A stretch of 51,359 nt of DNA from an uncultured Dorea sp. (GTDB taxonomy: Bacteria; Bacillota; Clostridia; Lachnospirales; Lachnospiraceae): NCBI GenBank assembly GCA_910584095.1, contig CAJTYU010000021.1:1-51359 (forward strand), written 5' to 3'. The notes under the pieces were generated by a model that was not told the origin of the DNA, searched no databases, and saw nothing but the letters and a program-made list of their open reading frames with translations. This document shows, one piece after another, positions 9,519 through 16,949 of this stretch. Made by a program: the position numbers and the translations under genes. Positions within the stretch are counted from its first letter, which is position 1. Every line of letters begins with the position of its first letter.

Positions 9519-9742
9519 CAGAAAAAGAACGGCCGTACGGCCGTTCTTTCATCTTTGGTACATCCCCAAAATGCCGGTTCCTGTATTTTGACTCCTAGCC
9601 GCAGCTAGGTGGGTGTCCGCATCCGCTTTTCTGTCTTCCCCTGCGCAAATCGGAGGCCTGACATATTACGGAGATATAAGAGTCCCGTTTAAAGTTTTGT
9701 AGGTTCAAAATTACAGGAGTTATCGCACATCCCAGGTCGTTG
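9519..9742 (-). ncRNA. ssrS: Free-standing structured RNA, probable 6S RNA
   Basis: About 220 bases with their own promoter and terminator and no convincing ORF. By eye the RNA folds as a long rod: CCTGGGATG near the 5' end can pair with CATTTTGGGG near the 3' end, and CCTGTAATTTTGA (9705-9717) pairs with TCAAAATACAGG (9580-9591). A perfect CCTAGC/GCTAGG hairpin (9594-9609) sits on the 3' side of the interior. Length, the rod with an open middle, and the stretch ACACCCACCTAGC fit Firmicute 6S RNA, which sequesters RNA polymerase holoenzyme. The RNA gene call is firm; the 6S identity is from memory of the family and unverified. Confidence 0.68.
9524..9549 (-). terminator. Terminator of the 6S-like RNA
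   Basis: A perfect 26-base palindrome centred on CGGCCGTACGGCCG, followed on the minus strand by TTTTT. It ends the RNA just before the SpoIID-like gene. Confidence 0.85.
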
Positions 9743-9747
9743 CACTT

Positions 9748-9776
9748 ATTATAACCCAATATACTGCTTTTTTCCA
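9748..9776 (-). promoter_or_regulatory. Promoter of the 6S-like RNA
   Basis: TGGAAA (9771-9776) and a perfect TATAAT (9748-9753) on the minus strand with a 17-base spacer. The start is predicted near 9741, at the 5' end of the predicted rod. Confidence 0.7.
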
Positions 9777-9809
9777 CTATTTTAGTAAAAATTAGAATAA
9801 AAATTTTTC

Positions 9810-9845
9810 CAAAAAAATTACTGTCCGCATAGAGACTGCGGACAG
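9810..9845 (-). terminator. Terminator of the alanine symporter gene
   Basis: CTGTCCGCA/TGCGGACAG, a nine-pair stem with a seven-base loop (9821-9845), followed on the minus strand by TAATTTTTTT. Confidence 0.9.
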
Positions 9846-9860
9846 CAACAAAATTCCATC

Positions 9861-11249
9861 TTACTTATTTGATGCAAAATACTCGCGAACCAGTTTCACC
9901 ATAACTCCTGACAACAGGAACAGCGCAACTAAGTTTGGGATTGACATCAAGCCGTTACAGGTATCAGATATTCCCCATACCAAGCCTAAATCAATAGTAG
10001 CTCCTACAATAGCAACCAATGCGTAAACCACATAGAATGGTTTTACAATCTTTGTTCCAAACACAAACTCTATGCACCGCGCGCCGTACAATCCCCATCC
10101 AAGAATGGTAGAGAATGCAAAGCAGCACATAGCGATTGCCGTAAAGATCGATACCCAGCCGCCATAAGTAGCTACAAACCCGGAAATAGTAAGCTCCGCG
10201 CCGGCCGCTTCTCCAAATGTAACGCCTACGCCGCTGCAAAGGATAACCAGCGCCGTCAATGTACATACGACAATCGTGTCTGCAAATACTTCAAAGATCC
10301 CATAAAGACCCTGCTTTACCGGCTGGTCCGTATCTGCACAGGAATGTGCGATGGAACCGGTACCGATACCAGCTTCATTGGAGAAAATACCGCGGGATAC
10401 CCCTCGCTTCATACTTACAAAGAGACTTCCCACTACACCGCCGGTAAAGGCTGACGGGTTAAACGCCCCGGCAAAGATAGACTGGAATACTGCCGGAACT
10501 GCGCCTGCATGCAGAACTACTACGCCAAGGGCCAAAATAATATAAAATACTGCCATAAACGGAACCAGTTTCTCGGTAACGCTCCCGATACGCTTTACGC
10601 CGCCCAAAAGTACGATTGCAACCAAAATCGCAATTACAATACCGATACATAAGTTTACAAATCCAAGTCCGCCGCTTTCTGCAACTCCGTAATTTACCAG
10701 TGCAGAATCAATAGACGCAACGATCGTATTTACCTGGGTCGCATTACCGGTGCCCATTACGGTCAAGGCTCCGAGGATTGCATACACACACGCCATCCAG
10801 TACCATTTTGGTCCAAGTCCGTTCTTAATATAGTACATCGGACCGCCCACATAATCGCCCACTGCGTTTTTCTCACGGAAATGTACTGCCAGCGTTACCT
10901 CTGAGAATTTTGTACACATACCAAGAATTGCGGAAATCCACATCCAGAATACCGCGCCTGGGCCGCCGATTGCAATCGCTCCCGCAACACCGGCTATATT
11001 ACCGGTACCGATAGTGGCCGCCAGCGCGGTACATACTGCCTGAAACGGTGTAATCGAACCCTCTTTCGCCTCCTGCTTTTGGAAAATCTTACCAATCGTG
11101 TTCTTTAAAGCATATCCGAATTTACGGAACTGGATAAACCCTGTCCGAAAAGATAATACCAGACCAACACCGATAATACAGATCATCGCCGGGACGCCCC
11201 AGACGAAATCATTTACGATCCCATTAATGCGTTCAATAGTTTGTAACAT
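9861..11249 (-). CDS. Sodium:alanine symporter, AGCS family
   Basis: A 462-residue inner-membrane carrier with about ten hydrophobic spans. AGCS features are TALAATIGTGNIAGVAGAI, then GGPGAVFWMWISAILGM, the FREKNAVGDYVGGPMYYI segment and SNEAGIGTGSIAHS. Family members import alanine (sometimes glycine or serine) with Na+. The alanine dehydrogenase gene lies directly upstream on the same strand, so the pair plausibly serves alanine uptake or excretion and deamination. A terminator separates them, so they are probably separate units. The ribosome site AAGGAAGAGAGG lies 18 bases after a small leader ORF (11268-11354). Confidence 0.94.
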   Translation of the reverse strand: MLQTIERINGIVNDFVWGVPAMICIIGVGLVLSFRTGFIQFRKFGYALKNTIGKIFQKQEAKEGSITPFQAVCTALAATIGTGNIAGVAGAIAIGGPGAVFWMWISAILGMCTKFSEVTLAVHFREKNAVGDYVGGPMYYIKNGLGPKWYWMACVYAILGALTVMGTGNATQVNTIVASIDSALVNYGVAESGGLGFVNLCIGIVIAILVAIVLLGGVKRIGSVTEKLVPFMAVFYIILALGVVVLHAGAVPAVFQSIFAGAFNPSAFTGGVVGSLFVSMKRGVSRGIFSNEAGIGTGSIAHSCADTDQPVKQGLYGIFEVFADTIVVCTLTALVILCSGVGVTFGEAAGAELTISGFVATYGGWVSIFTAIAMCCFAFSTILGWGLYGARCIEFVFGTKIVKPFYVVYALVAIVGATIDLGLVWGISDTCNGLMSIPNLVALFLLSGVMVKLVREYFASNK

Positions 11250-11267
11250 ATTTTTCCTCTCTTCCTT

Positions 11268-11354
11268 TTAATCCATATCCTTTTGAATCCTTTTAAACCC
11301 TTTAATTCTTTGAATCCTCTTAATTCTTTTTATCCTTTTAATCCCTTTATTCAT
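11268..11354 (-). CDS. Small basic repeat peptide ORF in the symporter leader
   Basis: A 28-codon frame, ATG at 11354 and TAA at 11268, encoding MNKG followed by IKRIKRIKRIQRIKGFKRI and QKDMD. A GGAA sits eight bases before the ATG, a modest ribosome site. The stop is 18 bases before the symporter ATG, so translation of the two could be coupled. The basic/isoleucine tripeptide pattern comes from a nine-base tandem repeat. It could be a leader peptide, a genuine small protein, or a chance frame in a repeat. No family is recognised. Confidence 0.4.
   Translation of the reverse strand: MNKGIKRIKRIKRIQRIKGFKRIQKDMD
11282..11344 (-). repeat. Seven tandem copies of a nine-base unit
   Basis: On the minus strand seven consecutive nonamers follow the consensus GGATTMAAA (for example GGATTAAAA, GGATTCAAA, GAATTAAAG, GGTTTAAAA), exactly 63 bases. 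The tract is purine-rich on the mRNA and resembles a series of weak ribosome-binding sites just ahead of the symporter gene. Confidence 0.8.
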
Positions 11355-11364
11355 TCTTTCAATT

Positions 11365-11521
11365 CCAAACTCGCAATAATTTAATATTACAACTGTATAT
11401 AACCTAAATCTTTCATACGCCAAAATCCAAAAAGCCGACGCGCCTGCAGGAAAATCTCCTTACGACCGATGCGCGCTTGCCCTCCCGGCTCGTATACAGG
11501 CCTTTGGAATCTGCCGTGACA
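11365..11521. other. Gap between alanine dehydrogenase terminator and symporter leader
   Basis: No gene. A weak minus-strand promoter is possible: TTGGCG (11418-11423), 16 bases, TATATA (11396-11401). Further upstream GCCG and GCGCGC can pair with GCGCG and CGGC ahead of TTTTT (about 11430-11483), a possible second terminator. Confidence 0.35.
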
Positions 11522-11570
11522 TAAAAAGGGGGAAGCGAAAGGACCCCATACTGTTCTTAACCGCTCCCCC
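11522..11570 (-). terminator. Terminator of ald
   Basis: GGGGGAGCG pairs with CGCTTCCCCC (one bulge) around a 24-base loop and is followed on the minus strand by TTTTTAT. It starts 15 bases after the ald stop. Confidence 0.85.
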
Positions 11571-11585
11571 TGCCTGAATGTATGA

Positions 11586-12698
11586 TTAAACTAATGAGCG
11601 TGGATCTGTGTATTCCTCGTTGTAGCTGTCTGCCACATTCTTACAGGTCAGTTTCCCGTCGTAAGTATTAATTGCAGAGAAGATAACATCGTTATCCTTG
11701 CATGCCTGCTCCAGTCCCTTATTTGCAATCTGAAGACCGTAGCTTAATGTAGCGTTGGTAAGCGCAATCGTGGATGTTCTCGGAACTGCTCCCGGCATAT
11801 TGCCTACGCAGTAGTGAACCACGCCGTCTACGATAAATACCGGATCATCATGGTATGTAACCTTGGTGGTCTCTCCGCATCCGCCCTGGTCAACAGCAAC
11901 GTCTACGAATACAGCGCCCGGCTTCATTCCCTTCAAGTATTTCTTCTTGAAAATCTTCGGTGCAGATTTTCCAGGAATCAGAACGCATCCGATTACCAGA
12001 TCTGCATCCTTAACAGCCTTCTCGATGTTCGCGTCAGTAGAAACAAGCGTCTGAATCCTTGCTCCGAAGATGTCGTCCAGATAAGCCAGTCTCTGAAGGT
12101 TGATATCCATGATCGTTACGTTAGCGCCCATGCCTACCGCAATCTTACAAGCGTTCGTTCCAACAGAACCGCCGCCTAAGATTACTACGTTTGCCTTCGG
12201 TGTTCCCGGAACACCTGCCAAGAGAACTCCTTCTCCGCCGTACAGCTTCTCAAGATACTTTGCGCCTTCCTGAATACTTAAGCGTCCTGCGATCTGGCTC
12301 ATTGGCGCCAGAAGCGGAATGCTTCCGTTTCTCTCGATCAATGTCTCATAAGCGACACCCTTAACTTTAGAATTCAACAGAGCATCTGTCTGCGGTCTGT
12401 CTGCTGCAAGATGGAGATATGTATAAAGAATTAATCCTTCATGGAATAACGGATACTCCTCCGGAAGAGGCTCTTTCACCTTAACCATCATCTCAACGCT
12501 GTCCCATACTTCTTTTGCGCTGCCGATCATCTTTGCGCCGGCTTCCACATATTCTTCATCAGTAAATCCAGAACCAAGTCCTGCGCCAGCCTCGATCAGA
12601 ACCTCATGTCCTGCATTCACATAGCTCTTTGCATTGTCCGGAGTCATACCTACACGGAACTCATTGTTTTTGATTTCTTTTACACATCCGATTTTCAT
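11586..12698 (-). CDS. ald: Alanine dehydrogenase
   Basis: 370 residues, the normal length. The enzyme interconverts L-alanine and pyruvate + NH4+ with NAD(H). The N-terminal MKIGCVKEIKNNEFRVGMTP and GHEVLIEAGAGLGSGF are family signatures. The Rossmann segment is VVILGGGSVGTNACKIAVGMGA with the NAD-ribose Asp in TIMDINLQRL, and YHDDPVFIVDGVVHYCVGNMPGAVPRTS follows. AGGAGG lies nine bases before the ATG. It has its own consensus promoter and terminator, so it is probably monocistronic. Direct repeats upstream of the -35 suggest activator control. Confidence 0.97.
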   Translation of the reverse strand: MKIGCVKEIKNNEFRVGMTPDNAKSYVNAGHEVLIEAGAGLGSGFTDEEYVEAGAKMIGSAKEVWDSVEMMVKVKEPLPEEYPLFHEGLILYTYLHLAADRPQTDALLNSKVKGVAYETLIERNGSIPLLAPMSQIAGRLSIQEGAKYLEKLYGGEGVLLAGVPGTPKANVVILGGGSVGTNACKIAVGMGANVTIMDINLQRLAYLDDIFGARIQTLVSTDANIEKAVKDADLVIGCVLIPGKSAPKIFKKKYLKGMKPGAVFVDVAVDQGGCGETTKVTYHDDPVFIVDGVVHYCVGNMPGAVPRTSTIALTNATLSYGLQIANKGLEQACKDNDVIFSAINTYDGKLTCKNVADSYNEEYTDPRSLV

Positions 12699-12795
12699 TT
12701 CTCAAATCCTCCTAAATAAAATAAATGGTTAAAATGGTGGTTGAAGAATATTATTCAAATATTTTCTATTATGAAGAATATCCGTCTATGTCTTT

Positions 12796-12824
12796 AGTAT
12801 ATTTCAACAAAATTAGTTTGTCAA
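12796..12824 (-). promoter_or_regulatory. Promoter of ald
   Basis: TTGACA (12819-12824) and TATACT (12796-12801) on the minus strand with a 17-base spacer, near consensus. Confidence 0.85.
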
Positions 12825-12829
12825 TAAAA

Positions 12830-12863
12830 GATATTTTGTTAACTATCACGATATTTGTGTAAC
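12830..12863 (-). promoter_or_regulatory. Direct repeats upstream of the ald -35 box
   Basis: GATATTTTGTTAAC (12830-12843) and GATATTTGTGTAAC (12850-12863) on the plus strand share 12 of 14 bases and are offset by 20 bp, about two helical turns. They end six bases before the -35 box, which suits an activator. No regulator is identified. Confidence 0.5.
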
Positions 12864-12938
12864 AAACCTGTTAAACAAATGTCGAACAAAAGGGATAGAA
12901 TATGATATTTTTTCCTCTCTTTTCAAAATTGACCGCAT
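12846..12938 (-). CDS. Small ORF with strong ribosome site upstream of ald
   Basis: A 30-residue frame beginning MRSILKREEKISYSIPF and ending in VTQIS. AAGGAGG lies eight bases before the ATG, unusually good for a chance ORF. A hairpin (GTGATTCT/AGAATCAC, about 12960-12987) ends just upstream of the ribosome site and could mask or expose it. The frame ends inside the direct repeats of the ald control region. It could be a real small protein or a leader peptide. No family is recognised. Confidence 0.35.
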   Translation of the reverse strand: MRSILKREEKISYSIPFVRHLFNRFVTQIS

Positions 12939-13090
12939 AGCTTTGCCTCCTTATTTATAGTGATTCTGTTATAAAAGAAGAATCACAACAGAAAGACAAT
13001 CAAAAAAGGCGAACACTTCGCTATAATTAGAAGCAGCCGCCAAATCATGATACATACCGCCTACTGTCAAACAAAAAAGAAAGTAAATAG
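12939..13090. other. Gap between the small ORF and the pckA terminator
   Basis: Holds the hairpin before the small ORF and a second minus-strand terminator at 13002-13021 (GCGAA-GTG-TTCGC-C-TTTTTT). The presence of two terminators in series suggests that a short transcript may start between them, but no promoter is convincing. Confidence 0.4.
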
Positions 13091-13125
13091 TAAAAACAGG
13101 CGCAGTTTTTTGCGCCTGTTTTTAT
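13091..13125. terminator. Terminator of pckA
   Basis: AAAAACAGGCGCA (13092-13104) and TGCGCCTGTTTTT (13111-13123) form a 13-pair stem with a six-base T loop and U-runs in both directions. It lies 33 bases past the pckA stop. Confidence 0.92.
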
Positions 13126-13157
13126 ATATAGTAAGCATGCTGTAAAATTTTGTGTTC

Positions 13158-14762
13158 TTATAACTGAGGGCCTGCCGGAACAAGTGCTTTTCCGGCTTCG
13201 TTGCCTTCATACTTGGCGAAGTTCTTAATGAATCTTCCAGCCAGATCCTTAGCCTTAGCTTCCCACTCTGCTGCGTCTGCATAAGTATCGCGCGGATCCA
13301 GAATGCCTGTATCTACACCGTTCAGCTCTGTAGGTACCTCAAGGTTGAAGTATGGAATAGTCTTTGTCGGCGCGTTCTTAATGTCCCCGTTTAAGATAGC
13401 GTCAATGATTCCACGAGTATCCTTGATAGAGATACGCTTGCCGCTTCCGTTCCAGCCTGTATTTACAAGATAAGCCTTTGCTCCGCTCTTTTCCATTCTC
13501 TTAACCAGCTCTTCTGCATACTTGGTCGGATGCAGCTCTAAGAATGCCTGGCCGAAGCATGCGGAGAAGGTAGGCGTAGGCTCGGTAATTCCGCGCTCTG
13601 TACCCGCAAGCTTTGCTGTAAAGCCTGACAGGAAGTAATACTTGGTCTGCTCTGGTGTCAGGACAGACACCGGCGGAAGTACGCCGAATGCGTCTGCCGA
13701 GAGGAAAATCACATCCTTTGCAGCCGGAGCTGCAGATACCGGACGTACAATCTTCTCAATATGGTCGATTGGATAAGACACACGTGTATTCTCTGTTACG
13801 CTCTTGTCTGCAAAATCAATCTTGCCGTTCTCATCCAGCGTTACGTTCTCCAGAAGAGCATTGCGCTTGATTGCATTGTAGATATCCGGCTCGGATTCTT
13901 TGTCAAGATTGATAACCTTTGCATAACATCCGCCCTCGAAGTTAAATACGCCGTTGTCATCCCAGCCATGCTCGTCGTCACCGATCAGAAGACGCTTCGG
14001 ATCGGTTGACAGGGTTGTCTTTCCTGTTCCGGACAGACCGAAGAAAATTGCTGTATTCTCACCGTTCATATCTGTATTTGCTGAACAGTGCATAGCCGCG
14101 ATACCCTTCAGCGGCAGGTAGTAGTTCATCATAGAGAACATACCTTTCTTCATCTCTCCGCCGTACCATGTATTTGCAATTACCTGTTCGCGGCTTGTAA
14201 TATTGAACATGGCAACTGTCTCAGAATGAAGCCCCAGCTCCTTGTAATTCTCTACCTTTGCTTTAGAAGCATTGTAAACTACAAAGTCAGGCTCGAAGTT
14301 CTCAAGCTCTTCATCCGTCGGCTTGATAAACATATTCCGGATAAAATGAGCCTGCCATGCAACTTCCATAATAAAACGGATCGCCATACGTGTATCTACG
14401 TTTGTTCCGCAGAAAGCATCTACAACAAACAGTCTCTTATTAGATAATTCTTTTACTGCGATATCCTTTACTGTTGCCCATGTCTCCTCAGAAGCCGGAT
14501 GGTTGTCGTTCTTATACTCGTCAGTAGTCCACCATACCGTATCCTTTGAGTTCTCGTCCATAACAATGAACTTGTCTTTCGGCGAACGTCCCGTATAAAT
14601 ACCGGTCATAACATTCACCGCACCCAGTTCGCTTACCTGACCCTTCTCAAAACCTTCCAGTTCTGGTTTGGTCTCTTCTTCAAATAACAATTCATAAGAA
14701 GGATTATAGACGATTTCTGTTGTTCCTGTAATTCCATACTTAGTTAAATCAATCTTTGCCAT
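13158..14762 (-). CDS. pckA: Phosphoenolpyruvate carboxykinase (ATP)
   Basis: 534 residues, full length. It interconverts oxaloacetate + ATP and PEP + CO2 + ADP. Motifs seen are the kinase-1a P-loop GLSGTGKTTLS (about 243-253), the metal and substrate loop IGDDEHGWDDNGVFNFEGGCYAKVI, GRSPKDKFIV near 58-67 and the VNTGWNGSGKRI adenine region. In fermenting Clostridia it often runs in the carboxylating direction, making ATP on the way to succinate or propionate; that direction is inference. It has its own promoter and terminator. The ribosome site (GGGGTCAAAACGAAC) is only modest. Confidence 0.97.
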   Translation of the reverse strand: MAKIDLTKYGITGTTEIVYNPSYELLFEEETKPELEGFEKGQVSELGAVNVMTGIYTGRSPKDKFIVMDENSKDTVWWTTDEYKNDNHPASEETWATVKDIAVKELSNKRLFVVDAFCGTNVDTRMAIRFIMEVAWQAHFIRNMFIKPTDEELENFEPDFVVYNASKAKVENYKELGLHSETVAMFNITSREQVIANTWYGGEMKKGMFSMMNYYLPLKGIAAMHCSANTDMNGENTAIFFGLSGTGKTTLSTDPKRLLIGDDEHGWDDNGVFNFEGGCYAKVINLDKESEPDIYNAIKRNALLENVTLDENGKIDFADKSVTENTRVSYPIDHIEKIVRPVSAAPAAKDVIFLSADAFGVLPPVSVLTPEQTKYYFLSGFTAKLAGTERGITEPTPTFSACFGQAFLELHPTKYAEELVKRMEKSGAKAYLVNTGWNGSGKRISIKDTRGIIDAILNGDIKNAPTKTIPYFNLEVPTELNGVDTGILDPRDTYADAAEWEAKAKDLAGRFIKNFAKYEGNEAGKALVPAGPQL

Positions 14763-14823
14763 GTTCGTTTTGACCCCATTTCTTAGTATTAGTATTCACA
14801 GCACAATTCTGTGTTCCGTTTAT

Positions 14824-14851
14824 ATTATACATATCTCAGAAAAAAAATCAA
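14824..14851 (-). promoter_or_regulatory. Promoter of pckA
   Basis: TTGATT (14846-14851) and TATAAT (14824-14829) with a 16-base spacer on the minus strand, 60 bases before the start codon. The remaining 14763-14899 gap holds nothing else recognised. Confidence 0.7.
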
Positions 14852-14899
14852 CTTATTTTTCGTTATTTTTTTCACATATTGCTTTTTTCTCTGTTTTGC

Positions 14900-16390
14900 C
14901 TATAAATCCAACAGATTTCTCACTGTTTGTTCCATATTATCCACATCGCATTCCAGCGTATGAAGGATGTCCGCATGAAGAATTTCTCTGATCGCACTGG
15001 GGAGTTCTCTTCCCGATACCTTCTTTAACTCTTCCAAAAGGCTGAATTCATCCTGTGCGGCATAGCTGCCGTCAATGGAACTCATTACGCTTTTAACAAA
15101 TTTATACGGACTTGCCGTAGAGGCAATCACACATTTTGCCGTATCCTTTGTCCGCGCCTGGTATTCTCTGCATACATAGGCTGCCACTGCCGTGTGGGTA
15201 TCCATCACATACCCGGTCTTCTCATACACTTCATGGATCATGGACGCCGTCTGTTCTTCTGTTGCATATCCCGCTTCGAAGTCTAAAAGCCCCGCTTTCA
15301 TATCCTCTGTAATTTCGTAAACGCCTTCCTTCTGGAGCGCGCTCATAAGCTCCGCGTTCTTTTTATCGTCGCATCCGGCAATCTGATAGATCAAACGCTC
15401 CAGATTGCTGGATATCAGAATATCCATGGACGGCGAGGTGGTCAGGACAAATTCCCGGTGCTTCTTATCATAAGCGCCGGTCCGGAAGAAATCAAACAAA
15501 ACCTTATTCTCATTGGATGCACAGATCAATCTGCCAATCGGGATTCCCATTTGCTTTGCATAATATGCTGCCAGAATATTGCCGAAATTCCCGGTAGGCA
15601 CTACTACATTGATCTCTTCCCCTGAACGGATCTGCCCTTGCTCAAGCAGTTTTCCATAAGCATATACATAATAAGCCACCTGCGGAACCAAACGCCCGAT
15701 ATTGATAGAATTTGCAGATGAGAACTGGTACCCATGTGTATTTAATTCCTCTGCAAGCTCCTTGTTTTCAAACATCGCCTTCACACCGCTTTGAGCGCTG
15801 TCAAAATTGCCGTGAATAGCCACAACCGCTACGTTCTTCCCCTTCTGGGTCGCCATCTGCAGCTCCTGGATCTTGCTGACGCCATTCTTTGGGTAGAATA
15901 CGATAATCCGGGTTCCTTCCACATCCGCGAAGCCTGCCATAGCCGCCTTTCCCGTATCTCCGGATGTCGCAGTCAGTATCACGATCTCATTCTCTACCCG
16001 ATTCTTCTTCGCAGATACTGTCAGAAGATGGGGCAGGATCGACAATGCCATATCCTTAAAGGCAATGGTAGCCCCGTGGAACAACTCCAGATAGTAAACT
16101 CCGTCCACATTGACAATCGGAACGATCTCTTCTGTGTCGAATTTACTGTCATACGCCTTCCTGATGCACTCTCTTAATTCTTCTTCTGTAAAATCCGTAA
16201 GAAATTCCTTCATTACCGTATAAGCCGTCTCCTGATAGGACATCCCTCGAAGCTCATCTACAGATACGGAAAGCTTCGGAATCTGTTCGGGAACAAACAA
16301 GCCCCCATCCTCCGCCAGCCCCTTTAAAATGGCCTCAGAAGCCGTCACTGTACTATCAGAATTTCTCGTGCTTTTATATCGTATATTCAT
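14900..16390 (-). CDS. thrC: Threonine synthase
   Basis: PLP-dependent enzyme converting O-phosphohomoserine to threonine, the last step of threonine synthesis. The 496-residue product matches the long class of ThrC. Motifs are the PLP lysine in HGATIAFKDMALSIL (about 105-119), TATSGDTGKAAMAGF (phosphate loop), NSINIGRLVPQVAYYVYAY and VPTGNFGNILAAYYAK. The start at MNIRYKSTRN was chosen over an ATG 19 codons upstream because AGAAAGGA precedes it and homologues begin this way. It lies 64 bases after leuD, so it may be part of a leuC-leuD-thrC unit. It ends in TAG, showing amber is an ordinary stop here. Confidence 0.96.
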   Translation of the reverse strand: MNIRYKSTRNSDSTVTASEAILKGLAEDGGLFVPEQIPKLSVSVDELRGMSYQETAYTVMKEFLTDFTEEELRECIRKAYDSKFDTEEIVPIVNVDGVYYLELFHGATIAFKDMALSILPHLLTVSAKKNRVENEIVILTATSGDTGKAAMAGFADVEGTRIIVFYPKNGVSKIQELQMATQKGKNVAVVAIHGNFDSAQSGVKAMFENKELAEELNTHGYQFSSANSINIGRLVPQVAYYVYAYGKLLEQGQIRSGEEINVVVPTGNFGNILAAYYAKQMGIPIGRLICASNENKVLFDFFRTGAYDKKHREFVLTTSPSMDILISSNLERLIYQIAGCDDKKNAELMSALQKEGVYEITEDMKAGLLDFEAGYATEEQTASMIHEVYEKTGYVMDTHTAVAAYVCREYQARTKDTAKCVIASTASPYKFVKSVMSSIDGSYAAQDEFSLLEELKKVSGRELPSAIREILHADILHTLECDVDNMEQTVRNLLDL

Positions 16391-16454
16391 GAAATGTTCT
16401 GTCCTTTCTGAAAAGCTGCAGCCGGCATCTCCAACCGCAGCCCGCAAACTGCTT

Positions 16455-16949
16455 TTATACTTCTTTCTTACTATTGATATAATTTACCAGACCTCCGGCA
16501 GCAATCAGCTCCTGCATAAATTCCGGAAATGCCTGTCCCTGAAATTCCGTACCTCTTGTACGATTGTAGATTCTGCCGTTGTCAAAATCAATCTCAACCT
16601 GATCTCCAGCTTCAATTCCTCTCGCTGCCTCCGGACATTCAATAATTGGAAGCCCGATATTGATCGCATTCCGGTAAAAAATCCGCGCAAAAGTCTCAGC
16701 GATCACGCAGCTTACTCCGGCTGTCTTCAAACACAGCGGAGCGTGTTCCCTAGAAGAACCGCAGCCAAAATTCTTATTGGCTACAATGATATCTCCCGGC
16801 TGCACTTTACCCGCAAATTCCGGGTCAATATCCACCATCGCATGGCTTGCCAGTTCTTTAGCGTCAAAGGAATTCAGATACCTTGCCGGAATGATAACAT
16901 CGGTATCTACGTTATCTCCATATTTAAATACATGTCCCAATGCTTTCAT
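16455..16949 (-). CDS. leuD: 3-isopropylmalate dehydratase small subunit
   Basis: Swivel subunit (164 residues) of the [4Fe-4S] isomerase that turns 2-isopropylmalate into 3-isopropylmalate in leucine synthesis. It shows YGDNVDTDVIIPARYL at the N-terminus and the substrate loop FGCGSSREHAPLCLK. The ATG overlaps the leuC stop by four bases (ATGA), implying translational coupling. Length and sequence fit the two-subunit HacB/LeuD type of Clostridia and archaea. The related homoaconitase small subunit cannot be excluded by motif alone, but leucine synthesis is the usual role. Confidence 0.93.
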   Translation of the reverse strand: MKALGHVFKYGDNVDTDVIIPARYLNSFDAKELASHAMVDIDPEFAGKVQPGDIIVANKNFGCGSSREHAPLCLKTAGVSCVIAETFARIFYRNAINIGLPIIECPEAARGIEAGDQVEIDFDNGRIYNRTRGTEFQGQAFPEFMQELIAAGGLVNYINSKKEV

